Source of the DNA: Cutibacterium porci
GTDB lineage: Bacteria; Actinomycetota; Actinomycetes; Propionibacteriales; Propionibacteriaceae
Reading direction: 5' to 3'
Assembly (NCBI RefSeq): GCF_009696315.1
Contig: NZ_VUMG01000005.1
Span: forward strand, 86,218 to 150,217
Length of the DNA stretch: 64,000 bases
The notes beneath the pieces are model-generated. The model ran no database searches. It saw only the letters and a program-made list of their open reading frames with translations, and was not told the DNA's origin. Below are positions 36,021 through 45,613 of this stretch, in pieces; positions within the stretch are counted from its first letter, which is position 1, and each line of letters opens with the position of its first letter. Position numbers and translations under genes: made by a program.

Positions 36021-36578
36021 TCAGCGCGGCAATGCGGCAACGATCTCGTCAGTACTGGCGACGTAGCCGATACTAGGGATCGCCTCCTGGAGAGTCGCGC
36101 TATGGCGCGCCAGATTGCCATCCAGGGTGGCATCGCTCACGACGATGACGTGGAAACCCTCGTCATAGGCGCTGCGCGCGGTGCTCTCAACGCCAGCACC
36201 AGTTGCGATGCCGGTGACGACGACCTGGGTGATGCCACGGTTGCGTAACTGCTCGGCAAGGTCCGTGCGAGCGAACGAACTCATCGTGCGCGGTTTACCC
36301 AGGTGAATATCGCTGCCAGCCACCGGCAAGTCATCGTGCAAGACAGTGAAGTCGGCAGGCAGCTCGTCTGGTTCGGGGACGGGACGAGCAACGCGACCAG
36401 GGGGCAGGCCGGTGGCATGCACCCATACGACGGGTAACCCGGCGGCGTGGAAAGCATCAGCTAGACGAGTGTTCGCCTGCACCAGATCTGCGACGGCATC
36501 GGCCGGAGTCATGGCCAAAATGCCCTTCTGCAGATCAACGACAATGAGGGCGGTACGGGGATCGAGCTGAATAGCCAT
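36021..36578 (-). CDS. Isochorismatase-family hydrolase lacking the usual cysteine
   Basis: 185 residues from the ATG at 36578, behind GAGGAG. The fold is that of the isochorismatase-like hydrolases: the catalytic Asp is in ALIVVDLQKGI, and the cis-peptide loop VVVTGIATGAGVESTA is present. In most relatives, such as nicotinamidase, a Cys stands where this protein has Gly (GAGV instead of the DxCV type). True isochorismatases without the Cys are known, so it may hydrolyse a vinyl ether rather than an amide. Substrate open. Confidence 0.87.
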   Translation of the reverse strand: MAIQLDPRTALIVVDLQKGILAMTPADAVADLVQANTRLADAFHAAGLPVVWVHATGLPPGRVARPVPEPDELPADFTVLHDDLPVAGSDIHLGKPRTMSSFARTDLAEQLRNRGITQVVVTGIATGAGVESTARSAYDEGFHVIVVSDATLDGNLARHSATLQEAIPSIGYVASTDEIVAALPR

Positions 36579-36859
36579 CGAGGTCTCCTCCTCTGGAACG
36601 ATGAGAAACATGCCAGGCCGCGCCTGTCATGGTTGGATGAGCGGCACTTAGACCTCGCCGCTAATGCCACCGGCATAGCCCGACTCATCGCCAGCCTCAG
36701 AACTCATTCGCGAGCCCAAGCGCTGCAGTCCGCGAGGTGGGTACTGACGGTCAGGTTAGATCAGACACCACCGTCTTATCAATACCGATCAATCCCCTAT
36801 CCTCCCAACGCAGGAAGGGCGAAATACGGGCTATACCGAAATCGAGCTAAGGCCGATCT

Positions 36860-37843
36860 TCAGCGAGGCAAAAGCTCACCATAGAGCTGCTCAGCGTTCC
36901 GGCGCAACACGTTGTCGATGACCTCGGCACCGACGCTTAAGTCGGCAAGGTCGTTGATGTAGGTTACAGCGCGGGTGTACTTGGCATCCTGGAAATACGG
37001 GAAGTCAGAGCCCATCATGACGTGGCCATCGCCGTAGACCTCCAGCGCAAGACGCAGACTGGGAGTGAAAAAGTTGGCGGCGTCAAACCACATCCGCCGC
37101 AGGCTCTCACGTGGCGAGCGAGCAAACGAACCCCAGTCGTCATAGTTGTCCTCCAGACGCTGCGCAAGGAACGGCAGGTCGCCGCCCAGATGCGCAATGT
37201 GGAAGCGAATGTGCGAGTGCCGGTCGGGCACGTCAGCCTTGAGCAACTGCAATGTGGCGATGGCATCTTCCATCGGTGCGCCATTGACCCAGATCAGACC
37301 GTGGTCGGCGATGGATGCCGCTCCGGCTGCGAGGCCAGCCGGGTGCAGGTAGACGATCGCGCGACGACGGTCGAGTTCGGCGAATATTGGCTCTAGTGCG
37401 GGATCGGCCAAGGACCCGTCGGCACCGACGAAGGTGTTGAGAGCGACCGACCGGAATCCCAGCTCGTCGAACGCACGGGCGATCTCGTCCAACGATCCGG
37501 CGACGTGCGGCAGGGGCAAGGTGGCGTGTGCAATGAAACGGTCAGGATGACGCGCGACGAGTGCAGCGTAGGCATCATTGATGTAACGGGCTGCGGAAGA
37601 GGCATCGTCAGCATTGTCAAGGACAGGCACCTGCGGTGTGGCGGACAGCACCTGCACGCGCACGCCGGCAGCATCCATCATGGCCAGGCGCCGGGAAATG
37701 TCGGCCTCGTCGTCTCCGGCGTGCAGGCCCCGGGCGATCCGCGTAGTAGCTGGGTCGGTGCCAAGCTCCTCCAGCAGATCGAGCCAGTGGTCGGGATAGA
37801 CATGGGCATGCGTGTCAATGACAGCGGTCATCGTGGCACTCAC
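36860..37843 (-). CDS. Amidohydrolase of the ACMSD-like (metal-dependent decarboxylase/hydrolase) family
   Basis: 327 residues from a GTG that overlaps the ychF stop (GTGA); an inner ATG at 37831 is also possible. Metal ligands are visible: HAH in VIDTHAHVYPDH, His in FHIAHLGGDLPFLA, and Asp in MMGSDFPYF. The LHPAGLAAG block holds another histidine. The fold matches 2-amino-3-carboxymuconate semialdehyde decarboxylase-like enzymes, mostly decarboxylases of aromatic acids. Substrate unknown. It is overlapped with ychF, but the link is probably only transcriptional. Confidence 0.85.
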   Translation of the reverse strand: MSATMTAVIDTHAHVYPDHWLDLLEELGTDPATTRIARGLHAGDDEADISRRLAMMDAAGVRVQVLSATPQVPVLDNADDASSAARYINDAYAALVARHPDRFIAHATLPLPHVAGSLDEIARAFDELGFRSVALNTFVGADGSLADPALEPIFAELDRRRAIVYLHPAGLAAGAASIADHGLIWVNGAPMEDAIATLQLLKADVPDRHSHIRFHIAHLGGDLPFLAQRLEDNYDDWGSFARSPRESLRRMWFDAANFFTPSLRLALEVYGDGHVMMGSDFPYFQDAKYTRAVTYINDLADLSVGAEVIDNVLRRNAEQLYGELLPR

Positions 37844-38931
37844 TTCTTTCCACCAGACGTCAGACCCGTCCTGAACTCGACCACGTCACCGTCTTGCATG
37901 ACGTAGTCCTTGCCTTCGAGCCGCAACCTGCCGGCTGCCTGGGCCTCTTTTTCGCCACCAAATTCGACAAGGTCATCAAAGGACACCACCTGGGCTTTAA
38001 TAAACCCCTTCTGAAAGTCGGTGTGAATGACGCCAGCAGCCTGCGGAGCGGTGTCTCCCTTATGAATCGTCCACGCGCGGGATTCCTTCTCCCCCGCGGT
38101 CAAGAAGGTTTGCAAACCGAGAGTGTCAAAGCCGACACGGGCCAGCTTGTCAAGGCCGGGCTCGTCGATTCCGGCGTCAGCCAGGAACTCGGCGGCCTCT
38201 TCAGGCTCCATCTCGGCTAATTCTGCTTCAAATTCAGCATCCAAGAAAATCGCCTCGGCGGGGGCGACGAGGTCGGCCATTCGCGTCATGAAATCGCCAT
38301 CAACCAACTGGTCCTGATCACAGTTGAAGACGTAGATGAAGGGCTTGCTCGTCAGCAGGAATAGGTCGTGCAACGGCTCGGGGTCCAGCCCGGCCGAGAA
38401 GATCGTCCTGCCCTCTTCGAGCACTGCTTTAGCCTGCTCCCAGGCCTCAGCCTTGGGACGAGACTCTTTCTTGATCGCGGCTTCCTTTTGCAGCTTAGGG
38501 AGCTGCTTCTCCATAGTCTGCAAGTCGGCCAGGACGAGCTCTGTGGTGATGGTCTCAATGTCGTCGGAGGGATCGACGTGACCGTTGACATGGGTCACGT
38601 CGTCGTCGGCAAAGCACCTCGTCACCTGGCAGATAGCGTCGGCCTCACGAATGTTAGAGAGGAACTCGTTGCCCATCCCCTCACCCTTGCTGGCGCCCTT
38701 GACGATTCCAGCAATGTCGACGAAAGACACTGTCGCAGGAATGGTCTTCGCAGAATGGTACATCTGCGTCAACACCTCAAGGCGCTTGTCCGGCACCCCA
38801 ACCACGCCAACATTCGGCTCGATGGTCGCGAAGGGGTAGTTCGCCGCCAAGACGTCATTCTTGGTCAGCGCGTTGAACAGAGTCGACTTGCCGGCATTGG
38901 GAAGACCGACGATTCCAATCGTAAGTGCCAC
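37840..38931 (-). CDS. ychF: Redox-regulated ATPase/GTPase YchF
   Basis: 363 residues. P-loop GLPNAGKSTLFNALTKND, ANYPFATIEPNVGVV, DIAGIVKGASKGEGMGNEFLS and the NxxE-type base motif, then the C-terminal TGS domain (ESRAWTIHKGDTAPQAAGVIH, DFQKGFIKAQV). YchF/Ola1 is an Obg-related P-loop protein that prefers ATP and binds ribosomes. It is highly conserved and usually single copy. In Mycobacterium it lies close to ispH and xseAB, as here. Confidence 0.97.
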   Translation of the reverse strand: MALTIGIVGLPNAGKSTLFNALTKNDVLAANYPFATIEPNVGVVGVPDKRLEVLTQMYHSAKTIPATVSFVDIAGIVKGASKGEGMGNEFLSNIREADAICQVTRCFADDDVTHVNGHVDPSDDIETITTELVLADLQTMEKQLPKLQKEAAIKKESRPKAEAWEQAKAVLEEGRTIFSAGLDPEPLHDLFLLTSKPFIYVFNCDQDQLVDGDFMTRMADLVAPAEAIFLDAEFEAELAEMEPEEAAEFLADAGIDEPGLDKLARVGFDTLGLQTFLTAGEKESRAWTIHKGDTAPQAAGVIHTDFQKGFIKAQVVSFDDLVEFGGEKEAQAAGRLRLEGKDYVMQDGDVVEFRTGLTSGGKK

Positions 38932-39039
38932 GGTTGGCCACTCTACCGTTCCGCGCCCAACTCACCCCAACGCTCTATAGGGAAACGGTGGAGGCAGTTC
39001 ATGCCGACCGATGCGCCTGAGACATGCCTGTGAATCGGC

Positions 39040-40326
39040 TCAAGCTCCAGCCCAGTAGGCCCCCAACGCCTTGGATAGGTACACAAGGTCAGCCGTACCG
39101 GCAAGTTCACGTGTGGAATGCATCGACATCAGCGGCACACCGACGTCAACTGTCAACATGCCGAGCCTCGTCGCCGTCAGCGGGCCGATCGTAGAGCCGC
39201 ATGGCACTGAATTATTCGATACGAAGTCCTGGGTTGGCACTCCGGCTGCGGCGCACGCGCGCTGCCACAAAGCCCCGCCCACCCCATCAGTGGCATAGCG
39301 CTGGTTAGCATTGATCTTGAGCAGCGGCCCCTCGTTGAGCAGCGGGTGATTCGCCGGGTCAAATTTCTCTACGTAATTGGGATGCACGCCATGCCCAGCA
39401 TCCGACGACACGCATGAGGACCTGGCAATCATTGCTCGGTATGCCGCGCCGGTCATCCCGAGTCCTTCAGCAATGCGCACCAAGATGTCTTCGAGGAACG
39501 GCCCACAGGCTCCCGACCTTGTCGCCGAGCCAACCTCCTCATGATCGAAACATGCCATAACCGCCACGTCGTCCGTCGGCTTGACGTCAACAAATGCCGC
39601 TACCGAGGAATGAACCGACGAGAGATTGTCCATGCGCTGGCTGGCCAGGAATTCCCCGTAGGGGCCGATGACGGCCGGAGGCTGAGTCAGATAGGCGAAA
39701 ATGTCGTGGAAAGCCAGGTCCTTACGCTCGATCCCTGCCGCCTCACACAGCAGGTCCTCGACGTCAAGGTTCGGTCTCCCCACTGAGAGAATAGGCATGA
39801 GATGACGCTGGCGATCCAGCTTGAGGTCCTCGTTGACGGTGCGATCCAGATGCGGCGCAAGCTGGCTGATGCGCAAAATCGGACCGGTTCGCACCAAGTG
39901 AATCTGCCCGTCACGAGTAACTAGTCGCCCAGACAGGCCGAGATCACGATCGAGCCAGGAGTTTAATAGGCCACCGCCGTAGACCTCCATGCCAACCTGC
40001 TGCCAGCCCTGATTGGTAACAGTAGCGTTTGGTTTGAGCTTGAAAGACGGAGAGTCGGTATGGGACCCAACGATCCTCACCCCCAGCTGTGAGGTCACCA
40101 CGTCCGGGGTGATCCAGGCGATGACAGCCCCGTCCCGCACCACGTAGCGGCGTCCCTCAACTGACGGCCACGCGTCAGTTTCCTCGAGACACTGGAACCC
40201 GGCCTGCTCCAGGCGCCGCGCCACCTCCGCCGCAGCATGGTACGAAGTGGGAGACGCCTCCACGAAGGAGATGATGTCGCGGACGTGATCCGCCGTCGGA
40301 ACGCACATGTCAGCCATGCCGACCAT
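39040..40326 (-). CDS. M18-family aspartyl aminopeptidase
   Basis: 428 residues; starts at 40326, 40317 and 40308 are all possible and have weak ribosome binding sites. Metal ligands are seen in VGSHTDSPSFKLKPN, the acidic pair in ACFDHEEVGSATRSGA, and a late histidine in VPLMSMHSTRELAG. The length fits the M18 family (ApeB). It removes N-terminal acidic residues from peptides in the cytosol, using zinc. It is divergent from rmuC. Confidence 0.94.
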   Translation of the reverse strand: MVGMADMCVPTADHVRDIISFVEASPTSYHAAAEVARRLEQAGFQCLEETDAWPSVEGRRYVVRDGAVIAWITPDVVTSQLGVRIVGSHTDSPSFKLKPNATVTNQGWQQVGMEVYGGGLLNSWLDRDLGLSGRLVTRDGQIHLVRTGPILRISQLAPHLDRTVNEDLKLDRQRHLMPILSVGRPNLDVEDLLCEAAGIERKDLAFHDIFAYLTQPPAVIGPYGEFLASQRMDNLSSVHSSVAAFVDVKPTDDVAVMACFDHEEVGSATRSGACGPFLEDILVRIAEGLGMTGAAYRAMIARSSCVSSDAGHGVHPNYVEKFDPANHPLLNEGPLLKINANQRYATDGVGGALWQRACAAAGVPTQDFVSNNSVPCGSTIGPLTATRLGMLTVDVGVPLMSMHSTRELAGTADLVYLSKALGAYWAGA

Positions 40327-40404
40327 TCAACCATCACCGGCTGTTCCAGACGACGGAACACCACTCGTACCCAACATGTCGGCCCTTGCTGGGATTCTCA
40401 TGGC

Positions 40405-41607
40405 ATGACGAATCTCGTGGTTGGGCTCATTGGGCTCATCATCGGTGTGGCCCTGGGATGGCTTTTCGCGCAGTTACGCGCCTCCCAGCGCGTCACCGAA
40501 GCCACCTCTGCGGCACGCATCGCCACTGAACGGCTGGAGGCGGCCGAGAAAATCGCTACCGATCGTGACGCGCTGGCCACTCAATTCAAGGCACTGTCGG
40601 CTCAAACCATGGCTGACCAGGACGAGCGCGCTGCCCGGTCGGCCCAGCGGACCATAAGCGACGCCCAGCGATTACTAGCGCCGGTATCTCTCGCGTTAGA
40701 GCGATTGGACCGACGTCTAGCCGAAGTCGAACATGAGCGAACCGCTATGACGGCGAGTTTGCGTCAACAGGTCGCCGAGGTAAGCACTGCCGGGGAGAGC
40801 CTGCGCAAGGAGACTGCCAGCCTCGTCACCGCCCTGCGCAAGCCTCATGTCCGGGGAGCGTGGGGCGAGATGCAATTGCAACGTACCGCCGAAGTTGCCG
40901 GAATGCTTGACCACTGTGATTTCCAAACTCAACAAACCACCACGGCCCAAGGAACCCCACAACGACCAGATATGACGGTGAAACTCTCCGGTGGACGGTG
41001 CATTCATGTCGATGCCAAAACCCCGCTGGCCGCATTTCTCGATGCCGCGCAGTGTGACGACGCTGACGAGTACGACGCCCAGATGGCTCGCTTCGCCCGT
41101 CATGTTCGCACCCACATCGATCAGCTATCGGCCAAGGGGTACTGGCGCACCGACCTCGATTCCCCCGAATTCGTGGTGTGCTTCCTACCCTCCGATGCTC
41201 TACTTCAGGCGGCGCTACAGGAGATGCCCGACCTTCATGAGTACGCCAATCGACGCGGGATCGTGGTAGCTAGCCCGTCAGTCCTTATTCCGATGCTACG
41301 CACAGTCGCCCTAGCGTGGCGTCAGGAGGCTGTCGCGAGATCTGCGGCGGACGTCGCGGCGCTCGGACGCGACCTTCACAAGCGCCTTGGAACCCTCGCG
41401 AGCAACCTCGACAAGATGGGACGGTCCCTGACCTCAACGGTGCGCGCATACAACTCAGCTATAGGCGGCCTAGAGACGAGAGTCCTCGTTCAAGCCCGAC
41501 GTTTCGAAGATCTCGAGGTCACCACCGACACCCTCGCGTCCCCAACTCCGGTAGACGATGCGGTGCGCCCCCTCACCTCTCCGGAACTCACTGAGGATGA
41601 GCCTTAA
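40405..41607 (+). CDS. rmuC: DNA recombination protein RmuC
   Basis: 400 residues from the ATG at 40405. One N-terminal helix (LVVGLIGLIIGVALGWLFAQL) anchors it to the membrane. A coiled coil of about 150 residues follows, and then the RmuC nuclease-like domain (HVRGAWGEMQLQRTAEVAGM, HVDAKTPLAAFLDA, GYWRTDLDSPEFVVCFLP). The product limits inversions at short inverted repeats, by family knowledge. In M. tuberculosis a comparable gene lies beside ispH. Confidence 0.92.
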   Translation: MTNLVVGLIGLIIGVALGWLFAQLRASQRVTEATSAARIATERLEAAEKIATDRDALATQFKALSAQTMADQDERAARSAQRTISDAQRLLAPVSLALERLDRRLAEVEHERTAMTASLRQQVAEVSTAGESLRKETASLVTALRKPHVRGAWGEMQLQRTAEVAGMLDHCDFQTQQTTTAQGTPQRPDMTVKLSGGRCIHVDAKTPLAAFLDAAQCDDADEYDAQMARFARHVRTHIDQLSAKGYWRTDLDSPEFVVCFLPSDALLQAALQEMPDLHEYANRRGIVVASPSVLIPMLRTVALAWRQEAVARSAADVAALGRDLHKRLGTLASNLDKMGRSLTSTVRAYNSAIGGLETRVLVQARRFEDLEVTTDTLASPTPVDDAVRPLTSPELTEDEP

Positions 41608-41622
41608 GCGAACCCTCAAACA

Positions 41623-42594
41623 TCAACTCGTCGTGGTGCGACGCTTTCGCAGTTGCGGGGGCAGGGCGAAGGACAACGATTCTTCAATGATGGTCTCTTC
41701 CTCAGCCTGTGGCCAGCCCTTCGAGGCGAGCAGGTCGAGCACCCCCTGGACGAGGGTCTCTGGCACCGACGCCCCCGAGGTCACACCAATACTCGAGACG
41801 CCGTCGAGCCAAGCCTCCTCAATTTCCCGGGCGTTATCGACGCGGTAAGAAGCCTTAGCCCCCGACTCGAGGGCGACCTCCACCAAACGGCCCGTGTTCG
41901 ATGAGTTCTTCGATCCCACCACGATAACGAGATCACACTTGGGAGCCATCTGCTTGACAGCATGCTGCCTGTTCTGGGTCGCGTAGCAGATGTCGTCAGA
42001 AGGTGGGTCAATAAGCTGAGGATACAGTTCGCGAATCCGATCGACGGTTTCTACCGTCTCGTCGACGCTGAGTGTCGTTTGGGACAACCATGCCACGGAA
42101 CGGTCACGATCCAAGGTAAGTCCATCGACATCCTCAGGAGTCTGCACCAGAGTGATGTTTTCGGGAGCCTCACCAGTCGTCCCTTCTACCTCCTCGTGGC
42201 CAGCATGACCGATGAGAAGGATCTGGGTGTCCTGGTTAGCGAACCTTTTGGCTTCATGATGCACCTTCGTCACTAACGGGCAGGTTGCATCAATGGTGCG
42301 AAGGCCACGATCTGAGGCTTCTTGTTTCACTTGCGGGGACACGCCATGGGCCGAAAACACGACAAGCGCGTCATCGGGCACTTCGTCGAGTTCGTCGACG
42401 AAAATCGCGCCCCGCTCCTCCAAGGTCTCAACGACGTGGCGGTTGTGAACAATCTGCTTGCGCACATATACCGGCGCACCGTATGCCTCTAGCGCCTTCT
42501 CGACGGTCACCACCGCGCGATCAACGCCTGCGCAGTATCCACGCGGCGCAGCCAGGTACAGCTTCTTTTCCGTGCTCGCCCCCGAAACAGCCAT
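41623..42594 (-). CDS. ispH: 4-hydroxy-3-methylbut-2-enyl diphosphate reductase
   Basis: 323 residues from the ATG at 42594; longer frames to 42726 lack similarity. The three iron-sulfur cysteines are in [13 protein letters not shown] (Cys21), [14 protein letters not shown] and [16 protein letters not shown]-type proton relay: the [10 protein letters not shown] block holds conserved Ser and Thr residues. It makes IPP and DMAPP in the last step of the MEP pathway. It converges with rmuC 15 bases away. Confidence 0.97.
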   Translation of the reverse strand: MAVSGASTEKKLYLAAPRGYCAGVDRAVVTVEKALEAYGAPVYVRKQIVHNRHVVETLEERGAIFVDELDEVPDDALVVFSAHGVSPQVKQEASDRGLRTIDATCPLVTKVHHEAKRFANQDTQILLIGHAGHEEVEGTTGEAPENITLVQTPEDVDGLTLDRDRSVAWLSQTTLSVDETVETVDRIRELYPQLIDPPSDDICYATQNRQHAVKQMAPKCDLVIVVGSKNSSNTGRLVEVALESGAKASYRVDNAREIEEAWLDGVSSIGVTSGASVPETLVQGVLDLLASKGWPQAEEETIIEESLSFALPPQLRKRRTTTS

Positions 42595-42743
42595 GTCTTC
42601 GAGTCTACGGGTAGGTTGACCTCTGGCGAACCCACGCAGGTTCGCCCGCCGAAGACCCGCACCACGTCCGTTCACCCAAAGTTCCCTGAAGGTGCATCCG
42701 TCACGCCACTCAGCTGCCCCGCCCACTTTCTAAGTTCGGGGCT

Positions 42744-45542
42744 ATGAATGCTCCCGCCAACGCACACGTATCTAGACGGTTGCGTCGAGGTCTTGCCTCA
42801 GCGTGTGCCGCTGTTACCGCAATATCAACACTGTGCCCAGCTCATGCAGCTCCGCCACCCGAACAGGGCGGACCACTGTCCAGTTCTACCGGCCGCACCA
42901 CCGTCGGTCAGTTGCTGACGCCGGCCGGTAAGCTCACCACCCTTGGTGACCTTCCGCTCAATGAGGCCCTGTCCCCCGATGGTAAATACCTTGTCGTCAG
43001 CAATGATGGCCAAGGAACTCAGTCCCTGCAGGTCATAGAAACCGCCACTAGCAAGGTCGTCCAAACCATCCCTTATACGTCTCCCGAGAGCCTGTACATG
43101 GGGTTGGCTTTCAGCCCTGACGGCAAGCACCTATATGCCAGCGCCGCCGGTAACCATAAGATCCGCACGTACCATTTCGACTGCGGCAAGCTCGTGGAAA
43201 CTACCGCCATTCAGATGCCGGTCGTCAGCCCGAAGCGCAAGAAGGTTAATTTGTACCCGGCTGGGCTCACGGTCACCAAGGACAGCAAGCGGCTCGTCGT
43301 GGCAGACCAGCTTGCCGACGCCGTCTCCGTCATTGACCTGGCCACCAATAAAGTTCAGACGACACATATCGGACACCGCCCCGTCTGGGTAACCCTCTCC
43401 AAAGACTCCACGAAAGCATTCGTCTCTTCCCAAGGTGGTGCTGACGTCGCCGAGGTCGACATCACTGGCTCCCAGCCAATGGCCACGCACAAGATCACCG
43501 TGGGTTTCCACCCCAACAAATCGGTGTTGACTCCCGATGGCAAGACCCTCTACGTCGCCAACGGGGACGCCGACACCATCTCGGTCGTCGATACCGCATC
43601 CCATCGCCAAACAGCCACGATCCCGGTCAACCGCGACGGTTCCACATTGGTCGGCGCCAACCCTACTGCTCTCGCCCTTTCTGACGACGGCAAGCGCCTC
43701 TACGTCACTAACTCGGGCCACAACGAGGTTGCCGTCATTAACACAGCGACTCGCAAGGTTGCCGGGGACATCCCGACGGGCTGGTACCCAACCCAGGTCC
43801 TCAGCCACGATGGCAAGCTGAGTGTCATTTCAGCGAAGGGGCTCGGTGCCGGGCCTAACAACGGGCCTGGTCACCCGAATCCAACTGACCCGCATAGCAC
43901 TGCCGAGAACCAGTACTCCGGATCCATGATCAAGGGCATACTCTCCACCGTCAACGAGCCCGACCCGGGCACTCTTGCCACGCAGACCGCCACCGTCGTG
44001 AGGAATAACACCGCCAACGATCCCGTCCGCAGCAGCGCCGTCCCCAACCGTATCGGCACCAGGTCGAGCAAGATCAAGCACGTCATCTACATCGTGCGCG
44101 AAAACCGCACCTTCGATCAGGAGCTGGGCTCCAACGGACGCGGTAACGCTGATCCTTCCCTCAACCTCTTCGGCGACGAATCGGCCCCCAATACCCGTGC
44201 GCTAGCCCGCCAATTCACGACCTTCGACAACTTCTATGCCGATGCCGAAGTCTCGGCCAACGGCTGGAACTGGGTCTCGCAAGCCAACTCAAATCCGTGG
44301 TCAGAAGAGATGTGGCCGTCAAACTACTCAGGTCGCGGTGCACCATATCCAGCCGAAAATAACGACCCAGAATCCCGCGCGAAAGAACACGACTCATATT
44401 TCTGGGAACACTTATCAAAAAACAACATCAGTTTCCGGAATTACGGCTTTTACACTGAACTCGACAAGAATGGCAAAGCCCATGGGGCTGACAAGAAAAT
44501 CCTTGATCCGAATACCGATCATAACTTCATAGGGTGGACCTTAGACTGCCCGGATTCTGCTCATTCCTTCGCGCCGATGGCCACAAACTGTGGACCGAAG
44601 TCCCGTGTCGATGAGTGGAAGTCCGACTTCAGGGAACGGGTCGCGAAGGGAAGCGTACCGACGGTCCAGTTCGTTCGTCTCGGTAACGACCACACCCAGG
44701 CCACCAAGGCCGGTGTCCCGACGCCGCAGGCTTACGTTGCAGACAATGATCAGGCCATCGGCCAGCTCGTCGAGACAGTGTCCCATTCTCCCATCTGGAA
44801 AGACACTGCGATCTTCATTACTGAAGATGATGCCCAGAATGGCCCCGACCACGTCGACGCCCACCGTACTATCGGGGAGATCATTAGCCCATACACCCGC
44901 ACTGGCGGCGTCGATTCCACCTTCTATTCAACCGTATCGATGCTGCACACTATGGAGGGCATCCTTGGTATAGGGCCGCTGACTCAGTTTGACGCTTTCT
45001 CTACCCCAATGTCTGCGGCGTTCACCGACAAGCCCAACCTGACCCCCTACCAGGCGGCACGCCCGTCCTACGACATGAAGACGCGCAACACTTCTAAGTC
45101 CCCAATGGCGAAGGAATCGGGTAAGCAGGACACCACGAAGGAAGATGGCATCGACGAGCAGGTCTTCAACAAGGCCATCTGGAAGGCCGTGAAGGGGGCC
45201 CAATCCACAATGCCTGAACCAAAGCACTCGGTGATTCAGTCCGGCCCTGTGCTGGCCTACGACGATGATGACGACGAGGGCGGTGAGCTCAAGCCTGGAG
45301 ACGCCGACCTGGACGAACTAGGAACCTACTCCAAAGATGCCAAGGGCTTTCCGGTGTGGGCTCCCGACAGGGACGCCAAGCGGTTTGATCCATCACACAG
45401 CGTCGACCCCTGCACCCCCACACCGAAGCCAACCACGTCGAAGCCAACCACACCGAAGCCAACCGTCCCAAGCGCCGTCACGACGAGTCGCGGCTCCCAG
45501 CAAGGTAAGACCCACCCAGGCCTTCCTCGCACTGGAGCGTAA
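42744..45542 (+). CDS. Secreted beta-propeller plus phosphoesterase fusion ending in LPRTG
   Basis: 932 residues. A signal peptide (cleavage near AHA/AP) is followed by a seven-blade YVTN/YncE-type beta-propeller (about 50-400; repeated SPDGKYLVVSND, VAVINTATRKVAG). A phosphoesterase or acid phosphatase/phospholipase C-like domain covers about 445-760 (HVIYIVRENRTFDQELGS, FDNFYADAEVSANGW, FITEDDAQNGPDHVDAHR). An acidic stretch (YDDDDDEGGEL) and KPTT-type repeats precede the end LPRTGA. There is no hydrophobic anchor, so anchoring by sortase is uncertain. Probably a surface or released phosphatase. Confidence 0.88.
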   Translation: MNAPANAHVSRRLRRGLASACAAVTAISTLCPAHAAPPPEQGGPLSSSTGRTTVGQLLTPAGKLTTLGDLPLNEALSPDGKYLVVSNDGQGTQSLQVIETATSKVVQTIPYTSPESLYMGLAFSPDGKHLYASAAGNHKIRTYHFDCGKLVETTAIQMPVVSPKRKKVNLYPAGLTVTKDSKRLVVADQLADAVSVIDLATNKVQTTHIGHRPVWVTLSKDSTKAFVSSQGGADVAEVDITGSQPMATHKITVGFHPNKSVLTPDGKTLYVANGDADTISVVDTASHRQTATIPVNRDGSTLVGANPTALALSDDGKRLYVTNSGHNEVAVINTATRKVAGDIPTGWYPTQVLSHDGKLSVISAKGLGAGPNNGPGHPNPTDPHSTAENQYSGSMIKGILSTVNEPDPGTLATQTATVVRNNTANDPVRSSAVPNRIGTRSSKIKHVIYIVRENRTFDQELGSNGRGNADPSLNLFGDESAPNTRALARQFTTFDNFYADAEVSANGWNWVSQANSNPWSEEMWPSNYSGRGAPYPAENNDPESRAKEHDSYFWEHLSKNNISFRNYGFYTELDKNGKAHGADKKILDPNTDHNFIGWTLDCPDSAHSFAPMATNCGPKSRVDEWKSDFRERVAKGSVPTVQFVRLGNDHTQATKAGVPTPQAYVADNDQAIGQLVETVSHSPIWKDTAIFITEDDAQNGPDHVDAHRTIGEIISPYTRTGGVDSTFYSTVSMLHTMEGILGIGPLTQFDAFSTPMSAAFTDKPNLTPYQAARPSYDMKTRNTSKSPMAKESGKQDTTKEDGIDEQVFNKAIWKAVKGAQSTMPEPKHSVIQSGPVLAYDDDDDEGGELKPGDADLDELGTYSKDAKGFPVWAPDRDAKRFDPSHSVDPCTPTPKPTTSKPTTPKPTVPSAVTTSRGSQQGKTHPGLPRTGA
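45426..45470 (+). repeat. Three 15-bp units coding KPTTS, KPTTP and KPTVP
   Basis: The units start AAGCCAACC and lie directly head to tail inside the wall-spanning linker of the phosphoesterase gene. In-frame 15-base units can change number by slippage without breaking the frame. The result would alter linker length on the surface. Confidence 0.75.
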
Positions 45543-45553
45543 TCGCGAGTCTT

Positions 45554-45580
45554 GGGCCGCCACTACTCTTGTGGCGGCCC
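45554..45580 (+). terminator. Terminator of the phosphoesterase gene
   Basis: GGGCCGCCAC and GTGGCGGCCC form a perfect ten-base GC stem around a seven-base loop, 11 bases after the stop, followed by TGTCATG. It ends 33 bases before xseA. Confidence 0.75.
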
Positions 45581-45613
45581 TGTCATGTCGGCACTATCGG
45601 CTAGCGTTGCCTC

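Noticed and set aside
36633..36884. 83-codon open frame in the gap between the isochorismatase-like and amidohydrolase genes
   Set aside because: No ribosome binding site or known family, and its end overlaps the amidohydrolase gene. It could be a decayed gene, but I cannot support it.
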